From NCEH01 sp043195135 (GTDB lineage: Bacteria > Pseudomonadota > Alphaproteobacteria > Rhizobiales > Xanthobacteraceae): a stretch of 64,000 nucleotides of DNA. How positions within the stretch are numbered: the first letter of the stretch is position 1; each line of letters starts with the position of its first letter. Location: NCBI RefSeq assembly GCF_043195135.1, contig NZ_JBAFWP010000011.1; one strand, written 5' to 3'. The translations under genes were made by a program, and so were the position numbers. The notes beneath the pieces were generated by a model. That model worked only from the letters and a program-made list of their open reading frames with translations, was not told the DNA's origin and made no database searches. Positions 1 to 9,400 of this stretch are shown here, in pieces.

Positions 1-268
1 CTTCTCTCTCAGTTCTTCGGCGGCGCCGTGTCAGGCTGCAAAAAGGCCGCCGTGGGATAGGGGGTTTCTAAGAAGTTCGCAAGACCCGGCCTGCGCCCGA
101 AGCGCGCAGGTGGCATGCAGAACACCATGCCGGGCGCCGCAGGCGGCGGAGTTTGGCGCGCACGCCCACCCTGATTCGCGCCGCGCCTCCGGTTCCGCCA
201 AGTCGGCCCCGCGTCCGACGCATGAGGACCGCTCGGCCTCACACAAGGGCCTTCTGACGTCGGCGATC

Positions 269-342
269 TGGAGCGGGTGAAGGGAATCGAACCCTCGTCA
301 TCAGCTTGGAAGGCTGTTGCTCTACCATTGAGCTACACCCGC
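269..342 (-). tRNA. tRNA-Gly (anticodon TCC)
   Basis: The minus strand folds as a standard cloverleaf. The acceptor stem GCGGGTG pairs with CACCCGC, the D-arm reads AGCTCAATGGTAGAGC, and the anticodon loop CTTCCAA gives anticodon TCC. The T-arm contains GGTTCGATTCC. The 3' CCA is encoded (complement of 269-271). The length is 74 nt, and it decodes GGA/GGG glycine codons. Confidence 0.96.
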
Positions 343-772
343 GTGCCGCGCGAAGCGGACGAACCATTTCGGGCGGAGCGAAACACCGATCTTGCGATCC
401 GGAACCCGCGCCCCATTGCCGGACGCGCACCCGGCCGTGCCGCTGCCCGCGCCCGCACGCCCCGTCATGGCGAGCGGCAGCCATAACACAGGAGATTCCA
501 CCGCAAAAGCCCCACCTGGGGCCCCAGCCGGATCAATGCACAGCCGCCCGCGCGGGTGCGGGCACGGGATGCGGGGATCGACAGATGGCGCGCGCCAGAT
601 GCGCAAGGCGCTTTCGCGGAGCGAGCGTGCGGAGCGAACGCCTTGCGCCGGGCGGGCAATTTTTCGCAAGACGAGCGCTTTTCGCCGGGCGAACGCTTCT
701 CGCCCAGCGGCCCGCGCTTTCAGCAGCGGTCAGTTGACTGAAAAGCGCGCCGCGCTCGTTCACGACGACGGG
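343..772. other. intergenic region between tRNA-Tyr and tRNA-Gly, no gene seen
   Basis: This is 430 bp of GC-rich sequence between two minus-strand tRNAs. Open frames here are short, overlap in several frames and have no recognisable product. A patch around 665-712 is rich in short CGCCGGGCGA/TCGCCCAGC-type complementary stretches that could form local hairpins. The two tRNAs could be co-transcribed through it, but that cannot be told from sequence alone. Confidence 0.5.
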
Positions 773-857
773 TGGTGGAGGGGGTTGGATTTGAACCAAC
801 GTAGGCAGAGCCAACGGATTTACAGTCCGTCCCCTTTAACCACTCGGGCACCCCTCC
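773..857 (-). tRNA. tRNA-Tyr (anticodon GTA)
   Basis: This is a class II tRNA of 85 nt on the minus strand. The acceptor stem is GGAGGGG, the anticodon stem-loop GACTGTAAATC gives anticodon GTA, and the extended variable arm is typical of bacterial tRNA-Tyr. The T-arm contains GGTTCAAATCC, and the CCA end is encoded (complement of 773-775). Confidence 0.96.
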
Positions 858-1154
858 ACATCGACGCCCGTCGTCTTGCCCCTCACTTGCCAATTTTCGG
901 CTGAGGTTTCAAGCGCTGACCGCAGGCCGGAAGCCGGCCGGGTCCTTTCCGCGCGCCCGAAACAACGTTCCGGGCTCACAAGGATCGGCTTTATGTGAGG
1001 GGCTCCGGCACAAGTCAACCGGAAATGAAGCCTCATCCACGGCGCAAGGATAAGGCCGCCTGGGCGGCACGGGACGCGCGCTTGCTCTATAGATAGGGCA
1101 TGGTGCGGGAGACATCAGGCAAGCTGCGCCCTGCCGCGCCCAGCCGAGGCATTC

Positions 1155-1937
1155 ATGATCGCGTCCCGTATCCTCAAGAGCGCCCGCCTGCCGATCACCT
1201 TGCTGGGCCTCGCGCTCGGTTGCGTCACCGCCCAGGCGGCGACGCTCACCGTGCTGACGGCCGGCGCGTTCAAGCCGGTGGTGATGGCGCTGAAAAGCGA
1301 TTTCGAATCGGCCGGCGGGCACAGCCTGCTTGTGGATAACGACACGGCGGGGGCGCTGGTGAAACGGATCGCCGGCGGCGAGCGGTTCGACCTCGTGATC
1401 CTGCCGCCGTCCGCGCTGGAGGCCCTCGCCCGGAGCGGCCGCATCGCCGCCGGGCCGCCCACAGAGGTGGCGCGCGTCGGCATTGGCGTGGCGGTGGCGG
1501 CGGGCGCGCCGAAGCCCGACATTTCCACCGTCGCCGCCTTCCGCCAGACGCTGCTGGATGCGCGCAAGGTCGCCTTCATCGACCCGGCCTCGGGCGGATC
1601 GAGCGGCCCCTATCTGATCCGCCTGTTCGAACAGCTCGGCATCGCGGAGGAGATGAAGGCGAAGAGCCTGCCGGTGGCCGGCGGCTTGGTGGCGCGCCGC
1701 CTCCTCTCCGGCGAGGCGGACCTCGCCCTGCACCAGATCAGCGAGATCCTGGCGGTGAAAGGCGTCGCCCTGGTGGGGCCGCTGCCGGCGGAGATCCAGA
1801 ACGAGACAATCTATGCCGCCGCCCTCGCGGCCGACACGCCGCATCGCGCCGCCGCCCAGGCGCTGATCGGCGCGCTCGCCGGGCCGAAGGCCGCCGCGGT
1901 GCTGGCCCAGACGGGCCTCATGCCGCCGCGCCCCTGA
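1155..1937 (+). CDS. ModA-like periplasmic substrate-binding protein
   Basis: This 260-residue protein has an N-terminal Sec signal peptide (hydrophobic residues about 13-27 ending at AQA), followed by the opening strand LTVLTAGAFKPVV that is typical of the ModA/molybdate-binding family of type II periplasmic binding proteins. The later DLVILPPSALEAL segment and the GEADLALHQISEIL segment also match that fold. It should bind a small oxyanion or a related ligand in the periplasm. No ModB/ModC genes accompany it: the next gene is an rRNA methyltransferase 89 bp away. It is therefore an orphan binding protein and may not carry molybdate at all. A GAGG sequence lies a few bases before the ATG. 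Confidence 0.75.
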   Translation: MIASRILKSARLPITLLGLALGCVTAQAATLTVLTAGAFKPVVMALKSDFESAGGHSLLVDNDTAGALVKRIAGGERFDLVILPPSALEALARSGRIAAGPPTEVARVGIGVAVAAGAPKPDISTVAAFRQTLLDARKVAFIDPASGGSSGPYLIRLFEQLGIAEEMKAKSLPVAGGLVARRLLSGEADLALHQISEILAVKGVALVGPLPAEIQNETIYAAALAADTPHRAAAQALIGALAGPKAAAVLAQTGLMPPRP

Positions 1938-2026
1938 GACCGTCCGGCGGCCGCACCGGCGCGTTTGACGCGGTTTTGCACCCTTGGCCCTTGCGCGCGC
2001 AAGCCGGCTCTGACATCGCTGTGGCC

Positions 2027-2875
2027 ATGTCTGATCGGCCAAGCCGCCCCCCGTCCCGTCCCGGCTCCCGCCCCGCCTTCGGCGACAAGGCGGGCAAGCG
2101 CCCGTTTCCGCCGCGCCGCCCCCGCAGCGGTGGGCCGCCGCCCAAATGGGAAGGCGACGAGGATGTCGCGTTGCTCTACGGCTGGCACACGGTGACCGAG
2201 GCGCTGGCCAATCCCAAGCGGCGGTTCCGCAAGATCCTCGCCACCGAGAACGCCATCAACCGCCTGGCGGAAGAGGGCTTCAAGCTGCCCATCGCGCCGG
2301 ACATGGTGCGGCCCGGCGACATCGACAAATTGCTGGGCCCGGATGCGGTCCACCAGGGCCTGCTGGCGCATTCCGACCACCTGCCCTCCCCGTCCCTGCG
2401 CCAGGCGGCGAAGCACGACCTCGTGCTGGTGCTCGACCAGATCACCGACCCGCACAATGTGGGCGCCATCGTGCGCTCGGCGGCGGCGTTCGCGGTGGGC
2501 GCCATCATCACCACCGCCCGCCACAGCCCGCCGGCCACCGGCGTGCTGGCGAAGAGCGCCTCCGGCGGGCTGGAGCACGTGCCGTTCTGCCTCGTCACCA
2601 ATCTCTCCCGCGCCCTGACCGAGCTGAAGGAGAACGGCATGCTGGTGGTGGGCCTCGACAGCGAGGGCGAAGCCGACCTCGAGGACACCAAGCTGCGCGC
2701 CCCGCTCGCTTTGGTGCTCGGCGCCGAGGGCAAGGGCCTGCGCCAGCTCACCCGCGAGACCTGCGACGTGCTCGCCCGCATCGACCTGCCGGGCGCCATC
2801 AAGAGCCTGAACGTCTCCAATGCCGCCGCGCTCTCGCTCGGTATCGCGCGGCGCGCGCTGAAGAAAGCCGGCTGA
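2027..2875 (+). CDS. rlmB: 23S rRNA 2'-O-methyltransferase, TrmH/SpoU family (RlmB type)
   Basis: This protein transfers a methyl group from SAM to a ribose 2'-OH in RNA. The family member RlmB modifies G2251 of 23S rRNA. All three SpoU motifs are visible: motif 1 in LVLDQITDPHNVGAIVRSA, motif 2 in LVLGAEGKGLRQLTRE, and motif 3 in IKSLNVSNAAALSLGIA. Ahead of the catalytic knot there is a basic, proline-rich N-terminal tail (about 40 residues) and a substrate-binding domain beginning near LLYGWHTVTEAL. An ATG at 2027 gives 282 residues and removes 17 unlikely upstream codons. The match to RlmB rather than another TrmH paralogue is by overall layout, so the exact target base is inferred. Confidence 0.88.
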   Translation: MSDRPSRPPSRPGSRPAFGDKAGKRPFPPRRPRSGGPPPKWEGDEDVALLYGWHTVTEALANPKRRFRKILATENAINRLAEEGFKLPIAPDMVRPGDIDKLLGPDAVHQGLLAHSDHLPSPSLRQAAKHDLVLVLDQITDPHNVGAIVRSAAAFAVGAIITTARHSPPATGVLAKSASGGLEHVPFCLVTNLSRALTELKENGMLVVGLDSEGEADLEDTKLRAPLALVLGAEGKGLRQLTRETCDVLARIDLPGAIKSLNVSNAAALSLGIARRALKKAG

Positions 2876-3180
2876 GTTTTTCTGTCCGCCGGCCGTCCTG
2901 TTGCGTGCGGCGCACCATATTTCGCCTTTGCACCTAAGACCATTTGCCAATCGCACGCGCGATCAAGCTCGGTCATCTTTCTCCCATGGCGTAACAGCGC
3001 CGGTTCGATTCAATCCGCGCGCCAATGACGCGGAACGGCAAGACTTGGAGGAAATGCCGCTTCGGCCCCGTGCCGGAGCCGTGGCTCGTTCCCGCAGGAT
3101 TGCCCAGTCGCGCCGCGCCCGCGCCGCCAGATCCGCCTCCCCACGGGGAGGACCGGCGATCCTTGAGGGAGGAAGACTTC
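2876..3180. other. intergenic region upstream of the MFS carrier
   Basis: This is a 305 bp gap between rlmB and the MFS gene, less GC-rich at its left end (about 2900-3000) and a likely promoter region. A strong ribosome-binding-like GGAGG sits before an ATG at 3054, but the frame it opens encodes an arginine-rich, low-complexity peptide that runs into the carrier gene. It is not called as a gene. Confidence 0.45.
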
Positions 3181-4851
3181 ATGACTGTCACGACTGCGGG
3201 GCCCGTCGCCAAGGGCGTGCCGATGACCCGGGAGGAGAAGAAGGTCATCTTCGCCTCGTCCCTGGGCACGGTTTTCGAATGGTATGACTTCTATCTGTAC
3301 GGCTCGCTCGCGGCCATCATCGGCGCCCAGTTCTTCAGCGCCTATCCCCCGGCAACCCGCGACATCTTCGCGTTGCTGGCCTTCGCCGCCGGCTTCCTGG
3401 TGCGTCCCTTCGGCGCCCTGGTGTTCGGCCGCCTCGGCGATCTCGTCGGGCGCAAATATACCTTCCTCGTCACCATCCTGATCATGGGCCTGTCGACCTT
3501 CATCGTCGGCATCCTGCCCAATGCGGCCACCATCGGCTTTGCCGCCCCCGTGATCCTCATCGCGCTGCGCCTGCTGCAGGGCCTCGCGCTCGGCGGCGAA
3601 TACGGCGGCGCGGCGACCTATGTGGCGGAACATGCGCCCCAGGGCCGTCGCGGCTTCTACACCTCGTGGATCCAGACCACGGCCACGCTCGGCCTGTTCC
3701 TGTCGCTGATCGTCATCCTCGTCACCCGGACCGTGGTGGGCGAAGCCGACTTCGCGGCCTGGGGCTGGCGCGTGCCGTTCCTGATCTCCATCGCTTTGCT
3801 CGGCGTGTCGGTGTGGATCCGTCTGACCCTGAACGAATCCCCCACCTTCAAGCGCATGAAGGAAGAAGGCACGGGCTCCAAGGCCCCGCTGTCGGAAGCC
3901 TTCGGCGAGTGGCGGAACCTGAAGTTCGTCATCATCGCGCTGCTCGGCCTCACCGCCGGCCAGGGCGTGGTGTGGTACACGGGCCAGTTCTACGCCCTGT
4001 TCTTCCTGCAATCGATCCTGAAGGTCGACGGCTACACCGCCAACCTGCTGATCGCCTGGTCGCTCGTGCTCGGCACCGGCTTCTTCGTGTTCTTCGGTTG
4101 GCTGTCGGACAAGATCGGCCGCAAGCCGATCATCCTCGCCGGCTGCCTGATCGCCGCCTCCTGCTACTTCCCGCTGTTCAACATGATCACCACCGCGGCC
4201 AATCCGGCCCTGGAAAAGGCGATCACGTCGGTGAAGGTGGCGGTGGTCGCCGATCCCGCGACCTGCGGCAGCCTGTTCAACCCGGTCGGCACCCGCGTCT
4301 ACACCGCCCCGTGCGATCTGGCGCGTGACTTCCTCGCCAAGTCTTCGGTGCGCTACACCACCGAGGCGGCGCCCGCCGGCACGCCCACCACCATCCGCAT
4401 CAACGACGCGGTGGTGCCGTTCGGTCCGGACTTCGGCAAGGCCACCACGGCCGCGCTGCAGGCCGCGGGCTATCCCAAGGCGGGCGATGCGAACATCGTC
4501 AAGATGGCGCATCCGTTCGACATCTTCCGTCCGCAGCCGGCCGCCGTCATCGGCATCCTGTTCGTGCTGGTGATCTTCGTGACCATGGTGTACGGGCCGA
4601 TCGCTGCGGCGCTGGTGGAATTGTTCCCCACCCGCATCCGCTACACCTCCATGTCGCTGCCGTACCACATCGGCAACGGCTGGTTCGGCGGCCTGCTGCC
4701 GGCCACCGCCTTCGCCATGGTGGCCGCGACCGGCGACATCTATTACGGCCTCTGGTACCCGATCGTCATCGCTTTGATGACCTTCGTCATCGGCCTGCTG
4801 TTCGTCCCCGAGACCAAGAACCGGAACCTCGACGACTGGCACTCGCACTGA
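3181..4851 (+). CDS. MFS transporter, metabolite:H+ symporter (MHS) family, with large extra-membrane insert
   Basis: This is an inner-membrane proton symporter of 556 residues. The opening FEWYDFYLYGSLAAIIG is the hallmark of the MHS family (ProP, ShiA, KgtP-like). The loop 2-3 motif GRLGDLVGRK and the later GWLSDKIGRK are both present, and the C-terminal VPETKNRNL matches the family tail. The ATG at 3181 follows GGGAGGA at ideal spacing. Residues about 340-450 form a hydrophilic insert that standard MHS carriers of about 430-450 residues lack. It lies between two late membrane helices and contains two cysteines. The substrate is probably a small carboxylate or zwitterion, but the sequence does not fix it. 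Confidence 0.85.
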   Translation: MTVTTAGPVAKGVPMTREEKKVIFASSLGTVFEWYDFYLYGSLAAIIGAQFFSAYPPATRDIFALLAFAAGFLVRPFGALVFGRLGDLVGRKYTFLVTILIMGLSTFIVGILPNAATIGFAAPVILIALRLLQGLALGGEYGGAATYVAEHAPQGRRGFYTSWIQTTATLGLFLSLIVILVTRTVVGEADFAAWGWRVPFLISIALLGVSVWIRLTLNESPTFKRMKEEGTGSKAPLSEAFGEWRNLKFVIIALLGLTAGQGVVWYTGQFYALFFLQSILKVDGYTANLLIAWSLVLGTGFFVFFGWLSDKIGRKPIILAGCLIAASCYFPLFNMITTAANPALEKAITSVKVAVVADPATCGSLFNPVGTRVYTAPCDLARDFLAKSSVRYTTEAAPAGTPTTIRINDAVVPFGPDFGKATTAALQAAGYPKAGDANIVKMAHPFDIFRPQPAAVIGILFVLVIFVTMVYGPIAAALVELFPTRIRYTSMSLPYHIGNGWFGGLLPATAFAMVAATGDIYYGLWYPIVIALMTFVIGLLFVPETKNRNLDDWHSH

Positions 4852-4866
4852 GCCAAGCTCTCCGGC

Positions 4867-4888
4867 GGCCGGCCCCCTGGGGCCGGCC
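4867..4888 (+). terminator. strong hairpin after the MFS gene
   Basis: Two perfect 10-bp arms (GGCCGGCCCC and GGGGCCGGCC) are separated by 2 bases, 15 bp after the MFS stop. Only two T residues follow, so it is a terminator-like stem without a classic U-tract. Confidence 0.5.
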
Positions 4889-4925
4889 TTGGGGGGATGA
4901 CCGGCTGCCCCGGTCCTCCCTCCGC

Positions 4926-4951
4926 GACGGCCCCGCCCCGGCGGGGCCGTC
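4926..4951 (+). terminator. second hairpin before tRNA-Thr
   Basis: The perfect arms GACGGCCCCGCC and GGCGGGGCCGTC are followed by TGCGTTTGCG. Together with the hairpin 38 bp upstream it probably isolates the MFS transcript from the tRNA-Thr gene. Confidence 0.5.
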
Positions 4952-5078
4952 TGCGTTTGCGCTCCCCACTTGCGAGCGCGCGCCTCTGGGGACCGTGACG
5001 CCGACATCTTGTTCCCGCCGCCCGGCGCTGATAGGCATGGCGCGGATGGCCCCGGCACCGATCCGCCGCGGGCCGCAG

Positions 5079-5153
5079 GCCGGTTTAGCTCAGCGGTAGA
5101 GCAGCGGTTTTGTAAACCGAAGGTCGGGGGTTCAATCCCCTCAACCGGCACCA
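5079..5153 (+). tRNA. tRNA-Thr (anticodon TGT)
   Basis: The cloverleaf has acceptor stem GCCGGTT/AACCGGC, D-arm AGCTCAGCGGTAGAGC, anticodon loop TTTGTAA giving TGT, T-arm GGTTCAATCCC and an encoded CCA (5151-5153). The length is 75 nt. Its final 16 bases are repeated exactly at 14975-14990, marking this gene as the insertion target of the adjacent island. Confidence 0.96.
5138..5153 (+). repeat. attL-like repeat (3' end of tRNA-Thr)
   Basis: The 16 bases CCCTCAACCGGCACCA form the end of the T-arm, the acceptor strand and the CCA of tRNA-Thr. They are identical to 14975-14990. Confidence 0.75.
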
Positions 5154-5549
5154 TTTTATGTAAAAAATTACTTTTACTTCAGATACTTGCCTGACCTCCA
5201 GTTATTCCAGCCCACAAATCGGCCCACAAACTCGCCCGACTGCGCGCTCAGAGGAACTTTGGGATGGCGCGAGACAGACCGGATTGCGACGCCGTCGGTC
5301 GGGGGTGCCTGTCGTTGCGACGTAGCCAGCGTGAATGGCGTGCCCGTTGAAATGCGCTCCGCCTCAGACCGATCAGCACGTCGCGCTCCGAACGCTCAAA
5401 CCACCCATACACATCGGCCACATTGCGGCGAAAAGCTTTCCGGGCCTCGGGGCATCCGTGTTTCAGGTCGCGCAGACTCCTGCCGTCTCGGCATTCATGC
5501 TCGGCTATTCACGCGTCCCGCGATCTAGCTTAAGCGTGGGATTCGCACA
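5154..5549. other. gene-poor, lower-GC segment at the left end of the island
   Basis: This is 396 bp directly after tRNA-Thr. It starts with an AT-rich stretch and contains a short direct repeat CCCACAAA spaced by four bases (about 5213-5232). The open frames encode compositions unlike real proteins. The position and lower GC suggest the scar of a lost or decayed integration module, but no integrase motif can be recognised. It must also hold the promoter for the luxR-type gene at 5550. Confidence 0.4.
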
Positions 5550-6347
5550 ATGAATGCTGACAGGCGATCCATGCTGGCCGATTTTCAGGACGTAGCCCAT
5601 CGCCTTTGGGATGAAATTGCCGATTTCGAGCAGACCCAGTCCGGCTCCGCCGTGACCCACCTCATGGGCGCGCTGTGCAAGCGGGTGGGCGCGTGGAATG
5701 CCACATGGGCCGGCGCCATCCGGGTGAACGACGCGCCGGACGGCGATCCGCTTCAAGGGTGGCGCGTCGCCGCGGTTCAGGCGCTGCATCCGGTCGAGCC
5801 GCACCCGGATGAAACCCACTTCAGGGAAATCCTCGATGTGTGGGACCGTCGAGAGATCGACCCCTCTTTCCTGCTGCCGCTTAAGCAGGTGGGCGCCTTC
5901 AGAAGCTATTCGCTGCGGCGCGAGTTGCCGCGCAGCTGGTTTTCATCGGACTTCTACAAGCGCCATTACGCTTCCGTGGGCACGCGCGACGCTGTATTCG
6001 TCGCCTTTCCGCTCAACGATGATTGCGAGTCGCATTTCGGCTTCTATTCCAGAACAACCTTCCAGGACCAGCATATTGCAGAATTGATCTACGCGTTGCG
6101 CGGCATAAAATGGTTTCACCGCCACTTGATGTTGAGCAACGGCTTGTTTCTGGCGAAAGAATTGCTCACGCCCGCGGAGCGCAAGGTCTTGCGCCTTCTG
6201 CTCACCAAGGCGTCGGAAGCCGAGATCGCGCGCGCTCTGGACCTCTCGAAGGCAACGGTGCACCAGCGGGTCACAAGTATATTTCGGAAGTTCGGTGTTT
6301 CCAGCCGCGCAGCACTGATGAGCCTGTGGATCCAAAGTGCAAGCTGA
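5550..6347 (+). CDS. LuxR-family transcriptional regulator
   Basis: This is a 265-residue cytoplasmic DNA-binding protein. The C-terminal ~60 residues form a LuxR/FixJ-type helix-turn-helix: LTPAERKVLRLLLTKASEAEIARAL is followed by the recognition part SKATVHQRVTSIFRKFGVSS. The N-terminal ~180 residues match no autoinducer-binding motif I can recognise and may be a GAF/PAS-like sensor. There is no receiver aspartate signature. It stands alone, 112 bp upstream of tpsA and on the same strand, so it is the obvious candidate regulator of the secreted exoprotein. Codon use is less GC-rich than in flanking core genes, consistent with acquisition on the island. Confidence 0.85.
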   Translation: MNADRRSMLADFQDVAHRLWDEIADFEQTQSGSAVTHLMGALCKRVGAWNATWAGAIRVNDAPDGDPLQGWRVAAVQALHPVEPHPDETHFREILDVWDRREIDPSFLLPLKQVGAFRSYSLRRELPRSWFSSDFYKRHYASVGTRDAVFVAFPLNDDCESHFGFYSRTTFQDQHIAELIYALRGIKWFHRHLMLSNGLFLAKELLTPAERKVLRLLLTKASEAEIARALDLSKATVHQRVTSIFRKFGVSSRAALMSLWIQSAS

Positions 6348-6366
6348 AACCCCACGGCTAATCGTA

Positions 6367-6382
6367 TCCTCTATTTAGAGGA
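6367..6382. promoter_or_regulatory. inverted repeat between luxR-type gene and tpsA, candidate operator
   Basis: The sequence TCCTCTA-TT-TAGAGGA has two perfect 7-bp arms and lies 78 bp before the tpsA start in the only gap between regulator and target. The size and symmetry suit a dimeric LuxR-type regulator. The function is inferred from position only. Confidence 0.45.
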
Positions 6383-6459
6383 ATGGTGGAAATTACCCTA
6401 CGATACTATGCTTCGCCGACAACGCTGCGCGAGGGTGGCTAGCGACACTCGCCTGTGGC

Positions 6460-9400
6460 ATGGGGGCTGGGATGGCGGGGCTGATGGGGGGTGCTGGAGC
6501 GAACGTTCCGCACCAAAGTGTTCTTTCGCGGCGCGCGATTGCGCTGCTATCCGGCTCGGCATTGGTTTTCGCTTCTGGTCCGGTTCTGGCTCAAGCATTG
6601 CCCACCGGCGGCAGCGTCTCGTCTGGGCAGGCAGCCATCTCGTCTTCCTCGGGATCGAGCATGCTCATCACCCAGGGGTCGCGCACCGCCATTATCAATT
6701 GGGGCAGCTTCTCCATCGGTGCCGGAAACAGCGTGCGCTTCGAAAATGGCGCCGGCGCCACGCTCAACCGCGTCACCGGCCTCTCCCGCTCGCAGATCGA
6801 TGGCGTGCTTTCCGCGACCGGCAGCGTCTATCTGGTCAATCCCAACGGCATCACCGTCGGGCCCGGCGGCCAGGTGACCACGGGCGGCTCGTTCGTGGCC
6901 TCGACGCACGATGTCTCCGATGCCGCGTTCCATGCCGGCGGGGCAATGACCTTCCGGGGATCAAGCAAGGCCAGCGTGATCAATTACGGCACCATCGGCG
7001 CGCTGGGCGGCGATGTGGCGCTGATCGCCCGGAAGGTGGAGAACGCCGGCACCATCACAGCGCCCAACGGAACGGTAGGGCTGGCGGCCGGCTATGAAGT
7101 GCTGGTGCGCGATGCCGCGCTTTCCGACGGCAAGTTCGTGGTGAAGGTGGGCGGGGCCCATACCGAAGCGAAGACCTCCGGCGTCATCAAGGCCGCCGAG
7201 GTGGAGCTGAAGGCCAATGGCGGAAACGTCTATGCGCTGGCCGGCAACACGCACAGCCTCACCAAGGCCACCGGCGTCGCCAGCAAGGGCGGGCGCATTT
7301 TCCTCACAGCCGGCGCGGGTGGCACCGTCACCGCCACCCAGAAGATGGTGGCGCGCTCCACGCCCACGGGAGGACGAGCGAAGGGCGGCGAGATCCGCGT
7401 CTCCGGCGGCAAGGTGACGATCGCGGGCAAGCTGGATGCCCGGGGCGAGGGCGATAAGGGCGGCACCATCGTCGCCACCGCCCGCGAGATCGAACTGGCG
7501 GCGGGCGCCGATCTGGACGTGTCCGGATCCGCGGGCGGCCTGGTGCTGGTGGGCGGCGACTATCAAGGCGGCAAGGACGCGGCGACAAAATATCTGTCGG
7601 AGACGGTGGCCAACGCCGAGACGGTGACGGTGGCGCCCGGCGCCCGCATCCGGGCGGACGGCACGCAAGGGGCCGGCGGCCAGGTGGTGGTGTGGTCCGA
7701 TTCGCATACCAGCTTCCAGGGCTCTCTTTCCGCCACGGGCGCCGGCACGGCTGCCGGCGGCGATGCGGAAGTCTCCGGAAAGGCGGTGCTGGATTTTCGC
7801 GGCACGGCGGACCTGCGCAGCGAAGGCGGCAGCTTCGGCACATTGCTGCTCGATCCCTACGACCTGACCATTTCGGCGGGAACCAGTTCCGGCATGTCCG
7901 GCTTCGATGCCGGCGCCGATAACAGCATCCTCAATGTGACCACCCTTACCGCCGCCCTTGCCGGCGCGAACGTGGTGGTGACAACTGGAAGCAATGGTTC
8001 GCAGGCGGGCAACATCACGGTGGCCACGCCCATCGCCTGGAGCGCGAACAGCGTGCTGACGCTGACCGCGGCGGACAGCATCCTGATCAATGCGGATATC
8101 ACCGCGACCGGCGCGACGGCGGGAGTGGCGCTGAACTTCGGCGGCAACTACAGCCTGAACAATGGCGCGCGCGTCACCCTTTCGGGCGCGTCCGCCTCCT
8201 TCACCACCAATGGCTCCGCTTATACCTTGATCCATGACGCCACCGGCCTTCAGGCCATGGGAACCAGCGGCCTCTACGCTCTTGGCAACGACATCGACGC
8301 CTCGGCCACGGCGGGCTGGAACGCCGGTGCCGGCTTCGCGCCCATTGGGACCTTCACCGGAACATTCACCGGCTTGAACCACGTCATCGACGGGCTCACC
8401 ATCAACCGCCCTTCCACCGACAGTGTCGGCCTGTTCGGCTCCGCGACCGGCGTGACCATCAGCAATGTCGGCCTGAGCAACAGCCGCGTCACCGGCCGCG
8501 TCGGGGTCGGCGGACTCGTTGGTGGCCTGACAGGAGGCTTGGTTAGGCTCGCTTTCAGTGACGGTATTATCAGCGCGCAGGATAATGTCGGCGGGCTGGT
8601 CGGCGTCGTCTATGATGGTGGGATCGTGGCGGATTCCTACACCCTCGGCACTGTCTCCGGAGGCACCAGGGTCGGTGGCCTCGTAGGATTGCTGAACGGG
8701 ACCTTTTCCCCGGTCTCTATTTCCGGATCCCATAGCCAAGCGAGCGTTGCCGGGACCTCGCAGGTCGGGGGCCTGTTGGGCTATGCCTTGGGCAGCTCTT
8801 CCTCGGCGTTTGTCAGCAACAGTTACAGTGTCGGGAGCGTCACCGGCAGCAGCAATGTCGGCGGGTTGATCGGTGATGCGCGGGGAAGCATTTCGAATGT
8901 CTACAGCACCGGCCGCGTTTCAGGCTCATCGTCGGTCGGTGGGCTGCTTGGCATGGGCTTCGCTTCGATCAGCAACGCCTATTGGGACGTCGACAGCTCG
9001 GGTACGAGCAATGCCGTGGGCGCGGGCAGCGGCACCGGCATTACCGCGATCTACAGGTCTTCCGCGACGCCGAATGCATTCGCGCAGGCCACCTATGCCG
9101 GATTCGACTTCGCCAACACCTGGTACATGATCGAGGGCTCGACGAGGCCCTTCCTGCGTTCGGAATATTCCACCACCATCACCAACGCGCACCAGCTCCA
9201 GTTGATGAGCATGAATCTTGGCGCCAGCTACACGCTGGGCGCCAATATCGATCTCTCCGTCCTGCAGCAGCCCGCACAGATGTGGAGCAGCGCGGGCTTT
9301 TCGCCAGTCGGGTCGATGGCAACGCCCTTCACCGGGAGCCTGAATGGCGCGGGCCATACGCTGGCCGATCTCTATATCAATCGGCCGAGTGCCGATTATA

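Noticed and set aside
3054..3287. possible leader gene at ATG 3054 preceded by a perfect GGAGG
   Set aside because: The encoded peptide is arginine-rich and unlike a protein, and it overlaps the MFS start by over 100 bp. The ribosome-binding match is probably chance.
3010..5154. 714-residue minus-strand frame across the MFS gene and tRNA-Thr
   Set aside because: It would read through a tRNA gene and is dominated by R, G, H, E and D. It is antisense to a clear transporter.
5187..5553. two short plus-strand frames after tRNA-Thr as possible integrase remnants
   Set aside because: No tyrosine-recombinase motif (R...HxxR...Y) could be found, so no pseudogene is called.
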